From: Candidatus Altimarinota bacterium
GTDB taxonomy: Bacteria > Patescibacteriota > Gracilibacteria > BD1-5 > UBA6164
NCBI GenBank assembly: GCA_028713225.1
Contig: JAQTOS010000006.1
Coordinates: 1 to 64,000, forward strand
Direction: 5' to 3'
Length of the DNA: 64,000 nt
Below the pieces are notes generated by a model. That model did no database searches and had not been told where the DNA came from. It saw only the letters and a program-made list of their open reading frames with translations. Numbering within the stretch: position 1 is the first letter of the stretch; each line of letters starts with the position of its first letter. The position numbers and the translations under genes are program-made. Positions 8,947 to 20,181 of the stretch are shown here, piece after piece.

Positions 8947-10860
8947 ATGTACAAAGTTAGTTACAATAAAGCTCAAAGAGAAAATTTAATGAACTATGTT
9001 CAAGAAAAAACGATAACAATAGATAAAGATATTACTGCTTTTATATTGGTTGATGCTTCTGAAAAAAGAATTTGAGATATCATTACAAATAAGATAGTTG
9101 ATTATATCATAGATAATATAACAAGTGATTCAAAAAATATTTATGATAGTTTTTCTGTTGTTCTTGATTTCTTGAATGGATTTTTTAAATCATTTTCACT
9201 AAAATGAGAAAGTTTAGGATTACTAAATATTTCAATCTGAATACTTGAAGAAAATAAATTTCATTTTTCGAAAATATGAAAATCAGCTATTTATTTATTA
9301 CAAGATGACGATTTAACTGAAGTTACTCAAGCTAGCAGTCAAGATAAAAATACAAATGAGTTCTCTTATATATCAAGTTGATCATTAAGAGTTGAGGATA
9401 TAATTATAATGGCTAATGAAAAATTAACTGATTATCTAACAAAATGAGATTTTACAGAATCTGTTAATATTGATTCAATAGATGAAACTTGAGCTAATTT
9501 AGAAAATATATTAAATAATGAAAATATTTCTACTAATATAATGCTTGTATCTTTTGTTTATGATTTCGCTAGAGAAGAAATTAAAGCAAATAAACATTTA
9601 GAAAATCTTAAACATTTTTGATTAAAATTACTAGATAATAATTATACAAAAAAAAGTTTAGCCGCTGCATTAGTAATGAAAGATAAATTTAATATAAGCG
9701 ATAAGATTTTTAGAAATTCATTATTCGTTGCTTGAATAGTAGTTAGCGTTTCCCTGCTTTACATAATAATAGGATCTATAGTTTCTACTACTAATAATTC
9801 TATGAATATCTCTACAGCAAAAGAAAAACTAATCGAAGCTAGAGATTATATAAGAGTTGCTAATGAAAATATGAATAATGCAGATCTTTTTGATTTAAAT
9901 ATACAAAAAGCTACAGAGATAACTACTGAAATAAAAGATAAGAAATTATTTTTAAATGATGTGGATAAAATAATTGATGATATATCTATATTAAAAAAAC
10001 AATACGATTGAGTTGAGAGTTTTGAATCAACTACTTCAAATCTAATTTATAGAACAGAAGAAAAATGATTTATTAAAACTATTGAATTAAATAATAAAAC
10101 ATATTTAATAAATTCAAATTTCTTACTTTGACCTATCGTCTCTGGAGAAAAACCAAAAAAATACTTATTTGATAAATTAGAAGATGATTTTTTCATAGAT
10201 TGAAAAGTGATGCGAGATAAAATAGTATTGCTTACTAAATCTTCTAGAGTTGTAACATTTGATAAAAATTTCGAATTTAAATTTGTAAATGTTATTGGTC
10301 AAGATAAATGGGAAAGTTCTGATTCAATAGATACTTTTGGAACTAATATTTATCTACTTGATAAAGAAAAAAATCAAATATTTAAGCATAAAACTGCTAT
10401 AAATGGATATTCTATAGGACAATGATTTTTAGAAGATTCTGATATAAAAAGCATTGGTAAAATTTCTACAATTGCAGTTGATGGTTGAGTGTATATATTG
10501 AAAAATGATTTATCATTACTTAAATTATTTACTGCTCCTAAATATGAATTAGAAACAATTACTCTAAATAAATTACCAAAAAATTATAAATCAATGTCTC
10601 CTAGTAATTCTACAATTATAACAAGAGATGATTTAAATTATATATACATATATGTAAATAATACTATATTCGTATTTAATCCTAGTAGTAAAAGATATCA
10701 AGATGTAAAAAGTCTTACATATATTGGGCAAATTGAATGAAAAAAATATAGAATAAATTCTTTCTATATTAAACATGATTGAGAAATAAATATATTAAAT
10801 GAAACTGGATTATATAAATTATGATTTGATGTTTCAGATGGTAAACTTATGTTAAAATAA
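8947..10860 (+). CDS. Membrane protein with degenerate PP2C-like domain and extracytoplasmic propeller-like domain
   Basis: 637 residues. The first ~240 residues follow the order of PPM/PP2C phosphatase motifs, but metal ligands are lost: AFILVDASEKRIGDIITNKI stands where VDGxGG..GE..S is usual, FSKIGKSAIYLL replaces the GDSR motif, and RVEDIIIMANEKLTDYL replaces gD.lll.SDGL. This suggests a pseudophosphatase, perhaps a binding or signalling module. One membrane helix follows (about 267-290, SLFVAGIVVSVSLLYIIIGS), then a coiled-coil stretch and a beta-rich C-terminal half resembling a propeller. The catalytic loss is my inference from motif order. No partner gene is cotranscribed. Confidence 0.7.
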
Positions 10861-10879
10861 TATTACAAACTTCCCTATA

Positions 10880-10914
10880 AAAAAAGATTAGAATAAAAAC
10901 TAATCTTTTTTTTG
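10880..10914 (+). terminator. Terminator
   Basis: AAAAGATTAG / CTAATCTTTT hairpin with T-run, 20 bases after the stop at 10860. Confidence 0.85.
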
Positions 10915-10963
10915 TATACAAATAATATAATTTACTCTTTAGTTTTTAACATCAATTTTTAAA

Positions 10964-11092
10964 AGTGTTTGAAAAAGATTTTAAGTTCTATATAATTGCG
11001 ACAAGCTTTGCTTAGCTAATAAGAACTTGTTTGTAAAGTATTTGTATCAGTAAAAGCCTTAGCTAGTACAAATATTTTGAACACACTATTTA
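10964..11092 (+). ncRNA. Candidate structured RNA or leader upstream of ftsA
   Basis: Three possible helices nest in about 130 bases: an outer AGTGTT with AACAC(AC)T, AAGTTCT (10983-10989) with AGAACTT (11022-11028), and TATTTGTA (from 11040) with TACAAATA. The octamer CTTAGCTA occurs in both inner parts, and its palindromic core could form a loop-loop contact. The segment lies between a terminator and the ftsA start. It is not a class I recognise. Confidence 0.35.
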
Positions 11093-11113
11093 CTTTGTAA
11101 TATTTAAATAAAG

Positions 11114-12352
11114 ATGAGCTTTGATAATATAATCACATCTATCGATATAGGTGGCTCTAAGATAAAAACTGTTATTTGAAGATTTGATGAAAATGATAAA
11201 AACAAATTTGCAGTTTTATGAGTATGAGTAGTTTCCTCTAATGCGATAAGAAAATGAAATATACTTGATATGGATGAATTTAAACAAAACTTAGATAAAT
11301 CTCTGGAAGAAGCCGAAAGAATGGCAGGAGAACAAGTTGCTTGAGCATATATTTCATTTAACTCTTCATCTATTGAAGTTGTTAATAATAAATGAATTAT
11401 AGCAGTTTCAGGAGATGAAATTAAAAATGATGATATAATAAGAGTTCTAGATATGGCTAGAAACTGAGTAGAATTACCAAATAGAGAAATCTTAAAAGTT
11501 ATTCCAGATAGTTTCACAGTTGATTTAGAAGAATGAATTAAAAGTCCTGTATGAATGACTGCAAGAAAACTTGAAGTAAGAGCAAATATATTTTCAATTG
11601 GTACTAACGTTTTGAATAATATCAAAAAAGCGATTTCTGATGTAGGAATAGAAGTTCTTGATATTTATCCAAATATAATATCTGCTCCAGAATGAGTTTT
11701 AACTAAAAGACAAAAAGAATTATGAGTTGTATGTATCGATATTGGTTCATCAACTACATGAATTTCAGTTTATGAAGAAGGTTCACTAAAATTTGCATCA
11801 ATCATCCCAATGGGGTGAGATAGTGTTACAAATGATATAGCTTTATGAATTAGAACATCTATTGATACTGCTGAAAAATTAAAATTAGAATTTGGAAGCT
11901 TAGCTCTTGATAGAGATGAATCTTTCAAAGATGTTGAATTAGATTTAGCTAAAATTACAAACAATGCAGAAGAATGAGTTATAAGTAAAAAATACTTATC
12001 ACAAATAATCACTGCTAGATATGATGAAATAATACATTTTGTAAAAGATGAATTAAAAAGAATTTGAAGAGACTGAATGCTTCCAGAAGGAGCTGTTATC
12101 GTATGATGAGCTGCTAAAATGAAAGGATTAGTTGATTTAACAAAAGAAGTTCTTAGATTACCAACTATTGTATGATTACCTACAGAAAAAGATGTTCTAT
12201 CTGGTACATTCATAAGTGATCCTAGTTTTGCTTCAGTAATCTGAGCAATGATTCTAGCAAATAGACATTCTATGGAACATACTGGTTTAAATATAAATAT
12301 GTGAAATATTTTTGCTTCTATAGTAAAAGTATTTAAAAAATTGGTTCCTTAA
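11114..12352 (+). CDS. ftsA: Cell division protein FtsA
   Basis: 412-residue actin-like ATPase that tethers FtsZ to the membrane. SIDIGGSKIKTVIG is the phosphate-1 loop, VVCIDIGSSTTGISVYEEG phosphate-2, and EGAVIVGGAAKMKGL the adenosine motif. The C-terminus ends in a short amphipathic stretch (GNIFASIVKVFKKLVP), the expected membrane-binding helix. About twenty conserved glycines are TGA. ftsZ follows after 68 bases, the usual order. No other dcw-cluster genes (mur, mra) are near. A candidate structured RNA lies just upstream. Confidence 0.96.
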
Positions 12353-12420
12353 ATATAGTAAAATTCGTTTTCTTATATTTAACTAAATTATAAATTTAAT
12401 TATTAATTTACACTTATATT

Positions 12421-13617
12421 ATGGTAGTAAAAAAAGATGATAGACTAAAAAGTCTTTTCACAACTGGAACTTTATCAAACGGACCTGAAGAAGTAAACAT
12501 GACTTCATTTATGTCTCCAATTGCTAGAATTAAAGTAATTTGAGTTGGTTGAGCTTGATCTAATGCAGTTAATAGAATGATTGATTCTGGACTTGAAGGT
12601 GTAGAATTTATCGCAATTAATACTGATGCTCAAGCATTATACAATTCTAATGCTCCTAAAAAAATCAATATAGGTAAAGCTGTTACTAGAGGTCTTGGTG
12701 CTGGTGCTAATCCAGAACAAGGTAAAAAAGCTCGAGAAGAATCAACTGAAGAAATCAAAGCTGCTCTAGAAGGAGCTGACATGGTTTTCATTACTTGTGG
12801 TCTTGGTGGTGGTACTGGTACTGGTGCTGCTCCAGTTATAGCCGAAATTGCAAAACAATTATGAGCTTTAACTATTTGAGTAGTTACTAAACCATTTTCA
12901 TTTGAAGGACAAAGAAGATCTGCTCAATCTGTTGATGGATTCAATAAATTAAGAGAAAAAGTTGATACTCTTATCACTATACCAAATGATAAAATCCTTA
13001 CTATTATAGATAAAAGAACTCCCCTTCTTGATGCTTTCTCAATAGTTGATGAAGTATTAAATCAATGAGTACAATGAGTTTCAGATCTTATAACTCAACC
13101 AGGTTTAATAAATGTAGATTTCGCCGATGTTAGATCAGTTATGCAAAATGCAGGTTCTGCATTAATGGGAATCTGATATGGTTCTGGTGATAATAGAGCT
13201 GTTGAAGCTGCTAGATCTGCAATTGATTCACCTCTTCTAGAACTTTCTATTGCTTGAGCTAAATGAATTTTATTCAACATAACTTGAGGAACTGATTTAT
13301 CAATGTATGAAGTAGATGAAGCTGCTAGAATTATAACTGAATCTGTTGATACTGATGCAAATATTATATTTGGTGCAACTATCAATGAACATTATACTGG
13401 TGAAATCAAAATTACTGTTGTTGCTACTGGATTTGATGAAGATACAAATAGTAAATTCAGAGAAACTGGTGTTGCTGCTTCAAAAGCTAATCCTTTTGGA
13501 AAAAAATCAATAAATGAACCTAAGCCTATGACAACTCAATCTCCAGTTAGACCAGCTACTCCAGTTAATCCTGCTGAAGACTATGATGTTCCAGCTTTCT
13601 TAAGAAAAAAAATATAG
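12421..13617 (+). CDS. ftsZ: Cell division protein FtsZ
   Basis: 398-residue tubulin-like GTPase that forms the division ring. [18 protein letters not shown] is the N-terminal nucleotide motif, [18 protein letters not shown] the tubulin signature, and the C-terminal peptide [11 protein letters not shown] is the site for FtsA binding. The signature GGTGTG uses GGT, but GVGGAGS has three TGA codons, clear proof of UGA = Gly. A variable linker separates core and tail. It is cotranscribed with ftsA and followed by a strong terminator. Confidence 0.98.
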
Positions 13618-13651
13618 TATTAATTTTGTTAAAGCCTTAAAAAATACTAGT

Positions 13652-13686
13652 AAAAATCCAAACGAAATTCGTTTGGATTTTTTTGT
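13652..13686 (+). terminator. Terminator of ftsAZ
   Basis: AAATCCAAACGAA / TTCGTTTGGATTT hairpin with T-run. Confidence 0.9.
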
Positions 13687-13730
13687 TTTAAAAAAGTTTG
13701 CATTTTGTAACAGATTCTACGAATAATATT

Positions 13731-13758
13731 TTGACTTTATTTTAATTTTCATTATAAA
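13731..13758 (+). promoter_or_regulatory. Promoter of 13789 gene
   Basis: TTGACT, 16 bases, TATAAA; ATG follows 31 bases later. Confidence 0.6.
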
Positions 13759-13788
13759 TAACTCTTATTTTAAAATTATTATATTAAT

Positions 13789-15174
13789 ATGGAAACTTTT
13801 CAACATAAATTTAGTTCACATAATGTACTATGATTAGATGAAACAGAAAATATTAAAGATTTAGAAGATATTATTAAAAATATATGATGAAATTATGAAT
13901 TATTGAATCAAGTAGAAATTAGATTTAATAATAGAATTTTGGCTTTTTATGAATGACAAATTTTGTTATTACCTAAATTAGAATGATATAATGAAATAGA
14001 AAAATATTATGAAATATGATGAAAAAGAATTTTCGTCTTTAAATATTGAAGGAAATGACTAGTTTTAAATAGTAAAAATACATGGGATATTTTGAAGTTT
14101 GACTCAGAATATAATATATCAGGAATTAAATTAATAGAATGACTTATAATATTTGATTTAAAAAATAGAAATAATTACTCAAAAACTGCTATTCTTGAAG
14201 AAAATAATACATTAAACGAAATTCCATTTAAAAGTAGTAAGTCTTTAAAAGAAATATATACTTTATGAGATAGAAAAATATTTAGAGACCATGGATTATC
14301 ATTATTTTCAGAGCCTTTTCCGATGCTAAATTCTCAAAATGAATGGGAGGAATTTACGTGACCAGAAAATGTTTATGACCTAGAATTCATAAAGGAAGTG
14401 AATTGAAAAGAAATATTACTTTATAGAATGTGTCAACTAGATAGGCTATTATTAATTAATAATATTAAAATTGAATTACCTGAATGAGTATGAGAAATTG
14501 AAGATGTTGTTGAGCATAATTGAAATTTATTATTTTTATTTAAAAATTGAAAAAATACATCAGCAAAACGGCTAGAATGAATGCGATATATTTTGAATGA
14601 GAATAATTCATGGAGCGAAAAAATTAATTATCCAAAATGAAAAAAATCAATATCAGAAATTTATAAGCATGATTGAGTTAATATATTTGAGTTCTATTAT
14701 TGAGAATTATTTGCGACATTAGATAATGCTAATAATTGGCAAATAACCAAAGAATATTATTCTTCATCTAAGCCAAATGAATTTAAGCTGAATAATTGAA
14801 AAACATATTATTCGTTTCGTGATGATGGATTACTTGAAGTTGTAAAGAATAATGATGGAAATATATTATTTGTTGAAACGAAATGTTATCTTTCAAGTAT
14901 TAATTCCATAAAGATTCTTAATTGAATTACCATTGTTACATGATCTAATTCATCAATAATTTTAAATCAAGATAATACTGTTTTTGAATTCAATATTGAA
15001 TGAAAAAAAATAAAGAATTTTCATGAAATTAAAAATTGAGATAAAATAATATATTCATTTGATATAAATTGAACTTCTAGATTATTTACACAAGAAGAAT
15101 TTATGCAATTAGTTAAGATAAGTGATAGCATTGTAAATAATATAACAAATAAAGTTGAGAAAATTTTAAATTAA
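13789..15174 (+). CDS. Hypothetical protein, 461 aa, beta-rich
   Basis: Soluble protein without signal peptide or membrane segment. It consists of short beta-prone units with repeated hydrophobic-N-N/N-G turns (LEFIKEVNGKEILLYR, IYKHDGVNIFEFYYGELFAT, IKILNGITIVTGSNSSI), suggestive of a propeller-like fold. About thirty glycines are TGA, so it is well adapted to the host code. I recognise no family. It is monocistronic between ftsZ and nusA, with a promoter and a terminator hairpin of its own. Confidence 0.65.
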
Positions 15175-15185
15175 ATTCAAAAGGC

Positions 15186-15226
15186 AAAATTATTTTGTAA
15201 ATTTACGAATTTATAAAATAATTTTT
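15186..15226 (+). terminator. Terminator after 13789 gene
   Basis: AAAATTATTTT-g-TAAATT with the reverse complement, followed by T-run. Confidence 0.7.
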
Positions 15227-15287
15227 TCCAAAAAAAATTTGATTTTTAGAAAAAAAGCTTACAATAGAAATTGTAATAAAGGAAAAG

Positions 15288-15314
15288 ACGAGAGTTTGGA
15301 ACAAATTCTCGTTT
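15288..15314 (+). promoter_or_regulatory. Leader hairpin before nusA
   Basis: ACGAGA and TCTCGT separated by 13 bases, 38 bases before the nusA start. It may stabilise the leader or be a protein site; NusA operons are often autoregulated, but nothing here proves it. Confidence 0.35.
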
Positions 15315-15351
15315 TAATTTATATATTTTAATTTTTAAAAAATTTTTATCT

Positions 15352-16422
15352 ATGATAGATATAAAGAAAATTGAAGCTGCAATAAATTTGATTGCTGCAG
15401 AGAAAAAAATACCAAAAGAAAAATTGGTTGATATAATTGAATCAGCTATTAAAACGGCTTATAAAAAGGATTATGGAACTAAAGATGAAAATGTAATTGT
15501 AAAATTAGATGTTGATAATGGTTCTATTGAAATTACTGTTGAAAAAACTTTAGTTAAAGAAGTTGTAAATCCTTCAACTGAAATAAGTTTTGAAGAATTA
15601 GGAGATGATGCTGCTGGTTTTAAAGAATGAGATACTATTGAAATTGATGTAACTGAAGAAGTTATGAGTAAAGATTTAGAATCTAGTTTTGGTAGAATCG
15701 CATCTCAAGCTGCTAGACAAGTAATTATTCAAAAAATTGGTGATAGTGAAAAAGAAAAAATCTATGAATTATTTAGAGGTAGAGAATGAGAAGTTGTAAG
15801 TATGAAAGTAGAACTTATCGAAAGTGGTAAAGTTATACTTAATTATAATGGTAATCAAGTTGTTTTACCTAAATCAGAACAAGTTTCAAAAGATAGATAT
15901 GCTGCAGATCAAAGACTTAATGTTTATGTTGCTGCTGTTATAAATGATGAAAAAACTGGACCAAGAGTAATCTTATCTAGAAAAAATACAGGTTTAGTAA
16001 GTGGATTATTTAAAATATATGTTCCTGAATTAAATGACGGAACTGTTGTTATAGATTCTATTGCTAGAGTTGCTGGTCTTAAAACAAAAATTCTTGTTTC
16101 TACAAATAATGATGAAATAGATCCAGCTGGAACTATGATTGGGCAAAAATGAATAAGAGTAAAATCTGTTATGGATGAACTTGGTGGAGAAAGAATTGAT
16201 ATTATTTCAAACACTGGAAATATTGCTGAAATTATAGCTAAAGCTCTTGCTCCAGCTGAAATATTAAAAGTTGAAGTAGATGAAGATAATCAAGAAGCTG
16301 TAGTTTTACTTCTTCCATCTGAAAGATCTAAAGCAGTTTGAAAAGGATGATTAAATGTAAATCTTGCTTCTCAATTAACTGGATACAGAATTTCAATAAA
16401 TGAAGTAAATATAGAAGAATAA
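15352..16422 (+). CDS. nusA: Transcription termination/antitermination protein NusA
   Basis: 356 residues, the length of NusA without the C-terminal acidic repeats. In order: the N-terminal RNA-polymerase-binding domain (MIDIKKIEAAINLIAAEKKI), S1 domain (around GDSEKEKIYELFRGREGEVV), and KH domains (PAGTMIGQKGIRVKSVMDEL, then VGKGGLNVNLASQLTGYRI). It binds RNA polymerase and nascent RNA at pauses. Key glycines in the KH GxxG loops include TGA. It starts a plus-strand block with rplI and ruvX. Confidence 0.96.
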
Positions 16423-16447
16423 TTTTTTACTCCTAATTCAATAAATT

Positions 16448-16903
16448 ATGTACAGAGTATTACTTTTGAAAAAAGTTCCTTGAGTTGGACTTGAATGAGA
16501 AATAAAAGAAGTTAGTGATGGCTATGCTCAAAATTTTCTTTTTAAGAAAGGTTTAGCTATCGAAATAGATGAAAAGAAAGAAAAACAATTAGCTGAAAAG
16601 AAGAAAAAAGAAGAACAAAGAAGAAGGGATTTAGTTACAAAAAAACATGAATATGTTGATATGTTGAATTATAAAGTTTTAGAATTTTCAATGAAATCTA
16701 AAGAAAATTGACATATATTTTGATCTATTTGAGAAAAGGAAATTATAGAAAGAATATCTAAAGATTTCAAACTTGATTTAGAAAAAAAACATATTGATAT
16801 GTGAAAAGAAGGGCATATTAAACATATTTGAAAAAGAGATATTTTTATAAAATTTTCTCCAAAAGACATAGCTAAAATAATCATAGAAGTAAAATGAGTA
16901 TAA
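16448..16903 (+). CDS. rplI: 50S ribosomal protein bL9
   Basis: 151-residue large-subunit protein. The N-terminal domain is diagnostic: VLLLKKVPGVGLEGEIKEV then SDGYAQNFLFKKGLA. The central helix is Lys/Glu-rich and the C-terminal domain has GSIGEKEIIERI and IGKRDIFIKF. bL9 contacts 23S rRNA near L1 and helps keep reading frame. It follows nusA by 25 bases, and its last ten bases overlap the start of ruvX, indicating coupled translation. Confidence 0.95.
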
Positions 16904-17265
16904 TAGCAATCGATTTTTGAAAAAAAAGAGTTGGAATAGCAATTTCTGTTCAAAATATAGCAATTCCTCATAAAATAGTAGAAAGGCATCTTATAATTGA
17001 TGAAATTAAAAAGATGATAAAAGAAAGAAATATTTCAACTATAATTTTATGAGATCCAATGAATATGGATTGAAGTTTATCTCAAACTTCAATGAAAGTT
17101 AGGGAATTTCAAAATACACTCTCTTCCCTATTTCCAGATTTAAAAATCATTTTAGTTGATGAAAGATTATCTTCATTTGAAGCAAGTTTCGTAAATGATA
17201 AAATCTGAGAAAAAGATGATATAGCTGCTAGTTTAATATTAGCTTCATATCTTTCTTCTAAATAA
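16894..17265 (+). CDS. ruvX: YqgF/RuvX family nuclease (16S rRNA processing)
   Basis: 123-residue RNase H-fold protein. IAIDFGKKRVGIAIS is the first motif with the catalytic Asp, ILGDPMNMDGS the second, LVDERLSSFEA the third, and the last Asp lies in KDDIAASLIL. In E. coli the protein matures the 5' end of 16S rRNA; it was first predicted as a Holliday junction resolvase. Start is the ATG overlapping the rplI stop by ten bases. TGA encodes the conserved glycine of DFG. Confidence 0.94.
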
Positions 17266-17295
17266 TTAATTTAATTCTTAAAAAAATTTAAGACT

Positions 17296-18765
17296 ATGAG
17301 TTATACAAGTAATAGGAATTCAAAAGGAACTCAAAAAAATATAAAAGATTATATTTTACCTATAATATCAGTTGTTTTCATCTTAGCACTTTTTATAAGT
17401 GTTTTATCTGGTGGTAAAAAAACAGCAACTAATGAACTAGTAAATAATGATTTAATTAAAATATCTTTAGTTTGAGAAAGTCCTGAAGCTTATGTTACTT
17501 TTCCTGGTTGATCTAAAGAAAAAATAGATGATTCTATAAAAAATATCAATATTTGAGAAAAAATACAAGTTACAAGTTGAAATGTGAAATTAGACTTATG
17601 AACTAAATGAAAAATGCTTTTAAATAAATTATGAGAATTAAAATTAAATGATGATAATTCATTTACTCTTAGCTCTTCTGATTTATGGGTTGAAGCAAAT
17701 GCGGCTGAAAAAATATCTCTTAGTTATTTAAATGCTGAATTAAATCCAGGATCTGTAGCTAATTTTACTCAAAATGAAGTTTCAAATACAGTTTATGTTC
17801 TAAAATGATCTGTAAAAATAACTAATTTATCAGGTAATTCTACTACTTTAAATGCTGGTTCTAATCTTTCTCTTATGATGAATGAATCAAATAATCCTAG
17901 TTTAGATTTAGCTTCAAAAATTGGAACTATTGATGATTATACAAAAACAGATGATTGGTTTAAACAAAATTCTGGTATGGATTATTTAAATGCTATAGAT
18001 TTATCAGCTTCTATGTCAGGTTCTACAGCTTCTTGATCTACTGCGTCTGGAACGACTATGACTTCTGACTCATGATCTACAGTAGATACTCAGGCTTCTA
18101 CAAATAATTCTACTTATATAAATATAGATTTTCCAAAAGATGAATATGTTTCAGAAACTTCTACTATTAATATTAAATGAACTGTTATAGATCCAAATGT
18201 AACAAAAATTGCTTTTGATTATGATAAAGCTACAATTAGTAATTGAACTTTTGAAATAAAAAATTTCACACTTAAATCAAAAACAAATGATATAGTTTAT
18301 AGAATTTATGATGCAAATAATAATTTAGTTCAAAAATGAGTTGTAACTGTTTATTATACAAATTCACCAAAAGCTGATGAAACAACTACTGATAATAAAT
18401 TAGGTCTTGAAAATTACACTCTAAAACCAAGTGAATTTAGTTTTATTTCTCCTACAGAGAATCCTTATACTACTACAGATGATGTTGTAATGATTGAATG
18501 AAGAGTTCCTGCTAAAAGAGTAGCAAAGGTTATAGTAAATTGATTTGCTCTTAGTAAATTTGTTCCAAATTGAACTTACTGGAAATATTTTGCAAATGCT
18601 GCAACTGATAATCTAAAAGAAGGATTAAATCTTTATAAAGTTGAATATTATGGAGCTGATGGTAAATTCTTGTATTCAAATGTATTTACAATTATTAAAA
18701 AGGCTAAAGATACTGCAACTGATGGAAATCAAAAAGATACTACTGGAACTTGATCTGCTCAATAA
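17296..18765 (+). CDS. Membrane-anchored FecR-like protein
   Basis: 489 residues. One N-terminal membrane helix (about 22-40, YILPIISVVFILALFISVLS) puts the rest outside. The first outer part resembles FecR domains: a hydrophobic beta series ending NTVYVLKGSVKITNLSGNS. After a Ser/Thr/Gly-rich linker come two Ig-like beta modules (INIDFPKDEYVSETSTINIK and a second near 420). It is probably an envelope structural or sensory protein; no ECF sigma gene is adjacent, so classical FecR signalling is not supported. It follows ruvX by 30 bases. Confidence 0.7.
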
Positions 18766-18782
18766 TATAACCAAATTAATAT

Positions 18783-20180
18783 ATGAATACTAAAATTTAC
18801 CCAAAAAATACGGAAGAAAATGAAGTTTTTATAAGAGACTGATTTTGGCATGATATAGAAGAAAGTCTTGCTAAATATGCTCATATAATAATGATTGCAA
18901 CAAAACCAGATATTATTAAACAAGCCCCGCTTTATCTAGAACTTAAAAAAAGAGGTGAACTTGTAATTCTAGTTCATACTGGACAACATTTTGATTATAA
19001 TTTATCTAAATGAGTTTTGGCTGAGTTTGGTATGGATGTAGATGTAAATTTAAATATTTTTGGTCCAATTCATAAGAAATTTTCTCTAATAGTTGAAAGA
19101 CTTGGAAATTTTCTTGTTGAATTAAATGAAAAATACAAAAAAATCCCAGTTCCCTATGTTCACTGAGATACTCTTACTGCTGCGACTGCTGATAAAGCTG
19201 CATTTTTGAATAAATTTGCAGTAGTTCATGTTGAAGCTGGTATTAGAACTTTTACTCCAAATAAAAACTTTTTCGTAGATTTATTCTATGATTTTGAAAA
19301 TGGTAAATTTGATTGGAATACATATTATAAATCACTTCAAGACTTAAATGTTTATGAAAGAGGTAGTTTAGAACCATTTCCAGAACAATTTGATACTAGA
19401 AGTATTGAAGGTTCAACTGGTTATTTTGCTGCTCCAGTAGAGCTTTATAGAGATACTCTTATCAAAGAAGGTTTTGACCCAGTAAAAATTGAAGTTGTTT
19501 GAAATACTGTAGTTGATGCTATTGAAATTTCAAAGAAAAAAATGTCTTCATCAAAAGCTTTTGAAACTTTTCCAAATATGAAATGAAAAGATTTTATTTT
19601 CGTTACTATTCATAGAAGAGAAAATTGTGAGAAAAAAGAAAGATTTTTGACTCTGTTTTATGCTTTAAAAAAACTTGTTCAAGACGGAGTTCCTGTTTGT
19701 TTCCTAGGACTTTATGCTTCAGAATTCGCAATAGATAATTACGGTCTTAGAGCTGAACTTGAAGAAATGAAAGAAAAATACAAAGATAATTTTGCTTACG
19801 GACCAGCTTTAGCACATCACGCTGAAGTTATAGATATGATAAGCAAAGCTTGAGCTGTAGTAACAGATTCTGGTTCTATGCAAGAAGAAGCAAATATAGT
19901 TTGAACTCCTTGTGTTACTCTTAGATTTGGTTCAGATAGAATTGAAACAGTTTTAGCTTGAGCTAATATAATTGCTCCTCCGACTAATTCTAGATTAATA
20001 GCTGAAATTATTAAAGGTGCTATCGGAAATAAAGAAATGAGAAAAGAAAATATTTATGGGTCTAATGTTTCAGAAAAAATAGTTAATTGAGTTATGTGAA
20101 TGCTAAAAACTCATGGTAAATTATTCTTACTTGATGATGAAAGATTAGGACTAGAAAGATTTGTTGATTATAAGATATAG
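18783..20180 (+). CDS. wecB: UDP-N-acetylglucosamine 2-epimerase (non-hydrolysing)
   Basis: 465 residues, longer than usual (about 370-380) through an N-terminal extension and a middle insertion (around NPNKNFFVDLFYDF-type sequence). It interconverts UDP-GlcNAc and UDP-ManNAc for surface polysaccharide. Motifs: VHTGQHFDYNLS, PYVHGDTLTAATADKAAF, VVHVEAGIRT, FVTIHRRENCE and VVTDSGSMQEEANIVGTPCV, covering the substrate and catalytic sites. Several key glycines (HGD, VGTP) are TGA. It lies between the FecR-like gene and a peptidase gene one base downstream. Together with galU at 28.7 kb it points to a nucleotide-sugar-dependent envelope. Confidence 0.93.
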
Positions 20181-20181
20181 A

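Noticed and set aside
11104-12213. Long open frames on the minus strand opposite ftsA
   Set aside because: They mirror the codon pattern of ftsA; the plus strand encodes FtsA with all motifs.
17296-18765. FecR-type sigma regulator
   Set aside because: FecR-like beta domain is visible, but no sigma or TonB genes adjoin, so only the fold is claimed.
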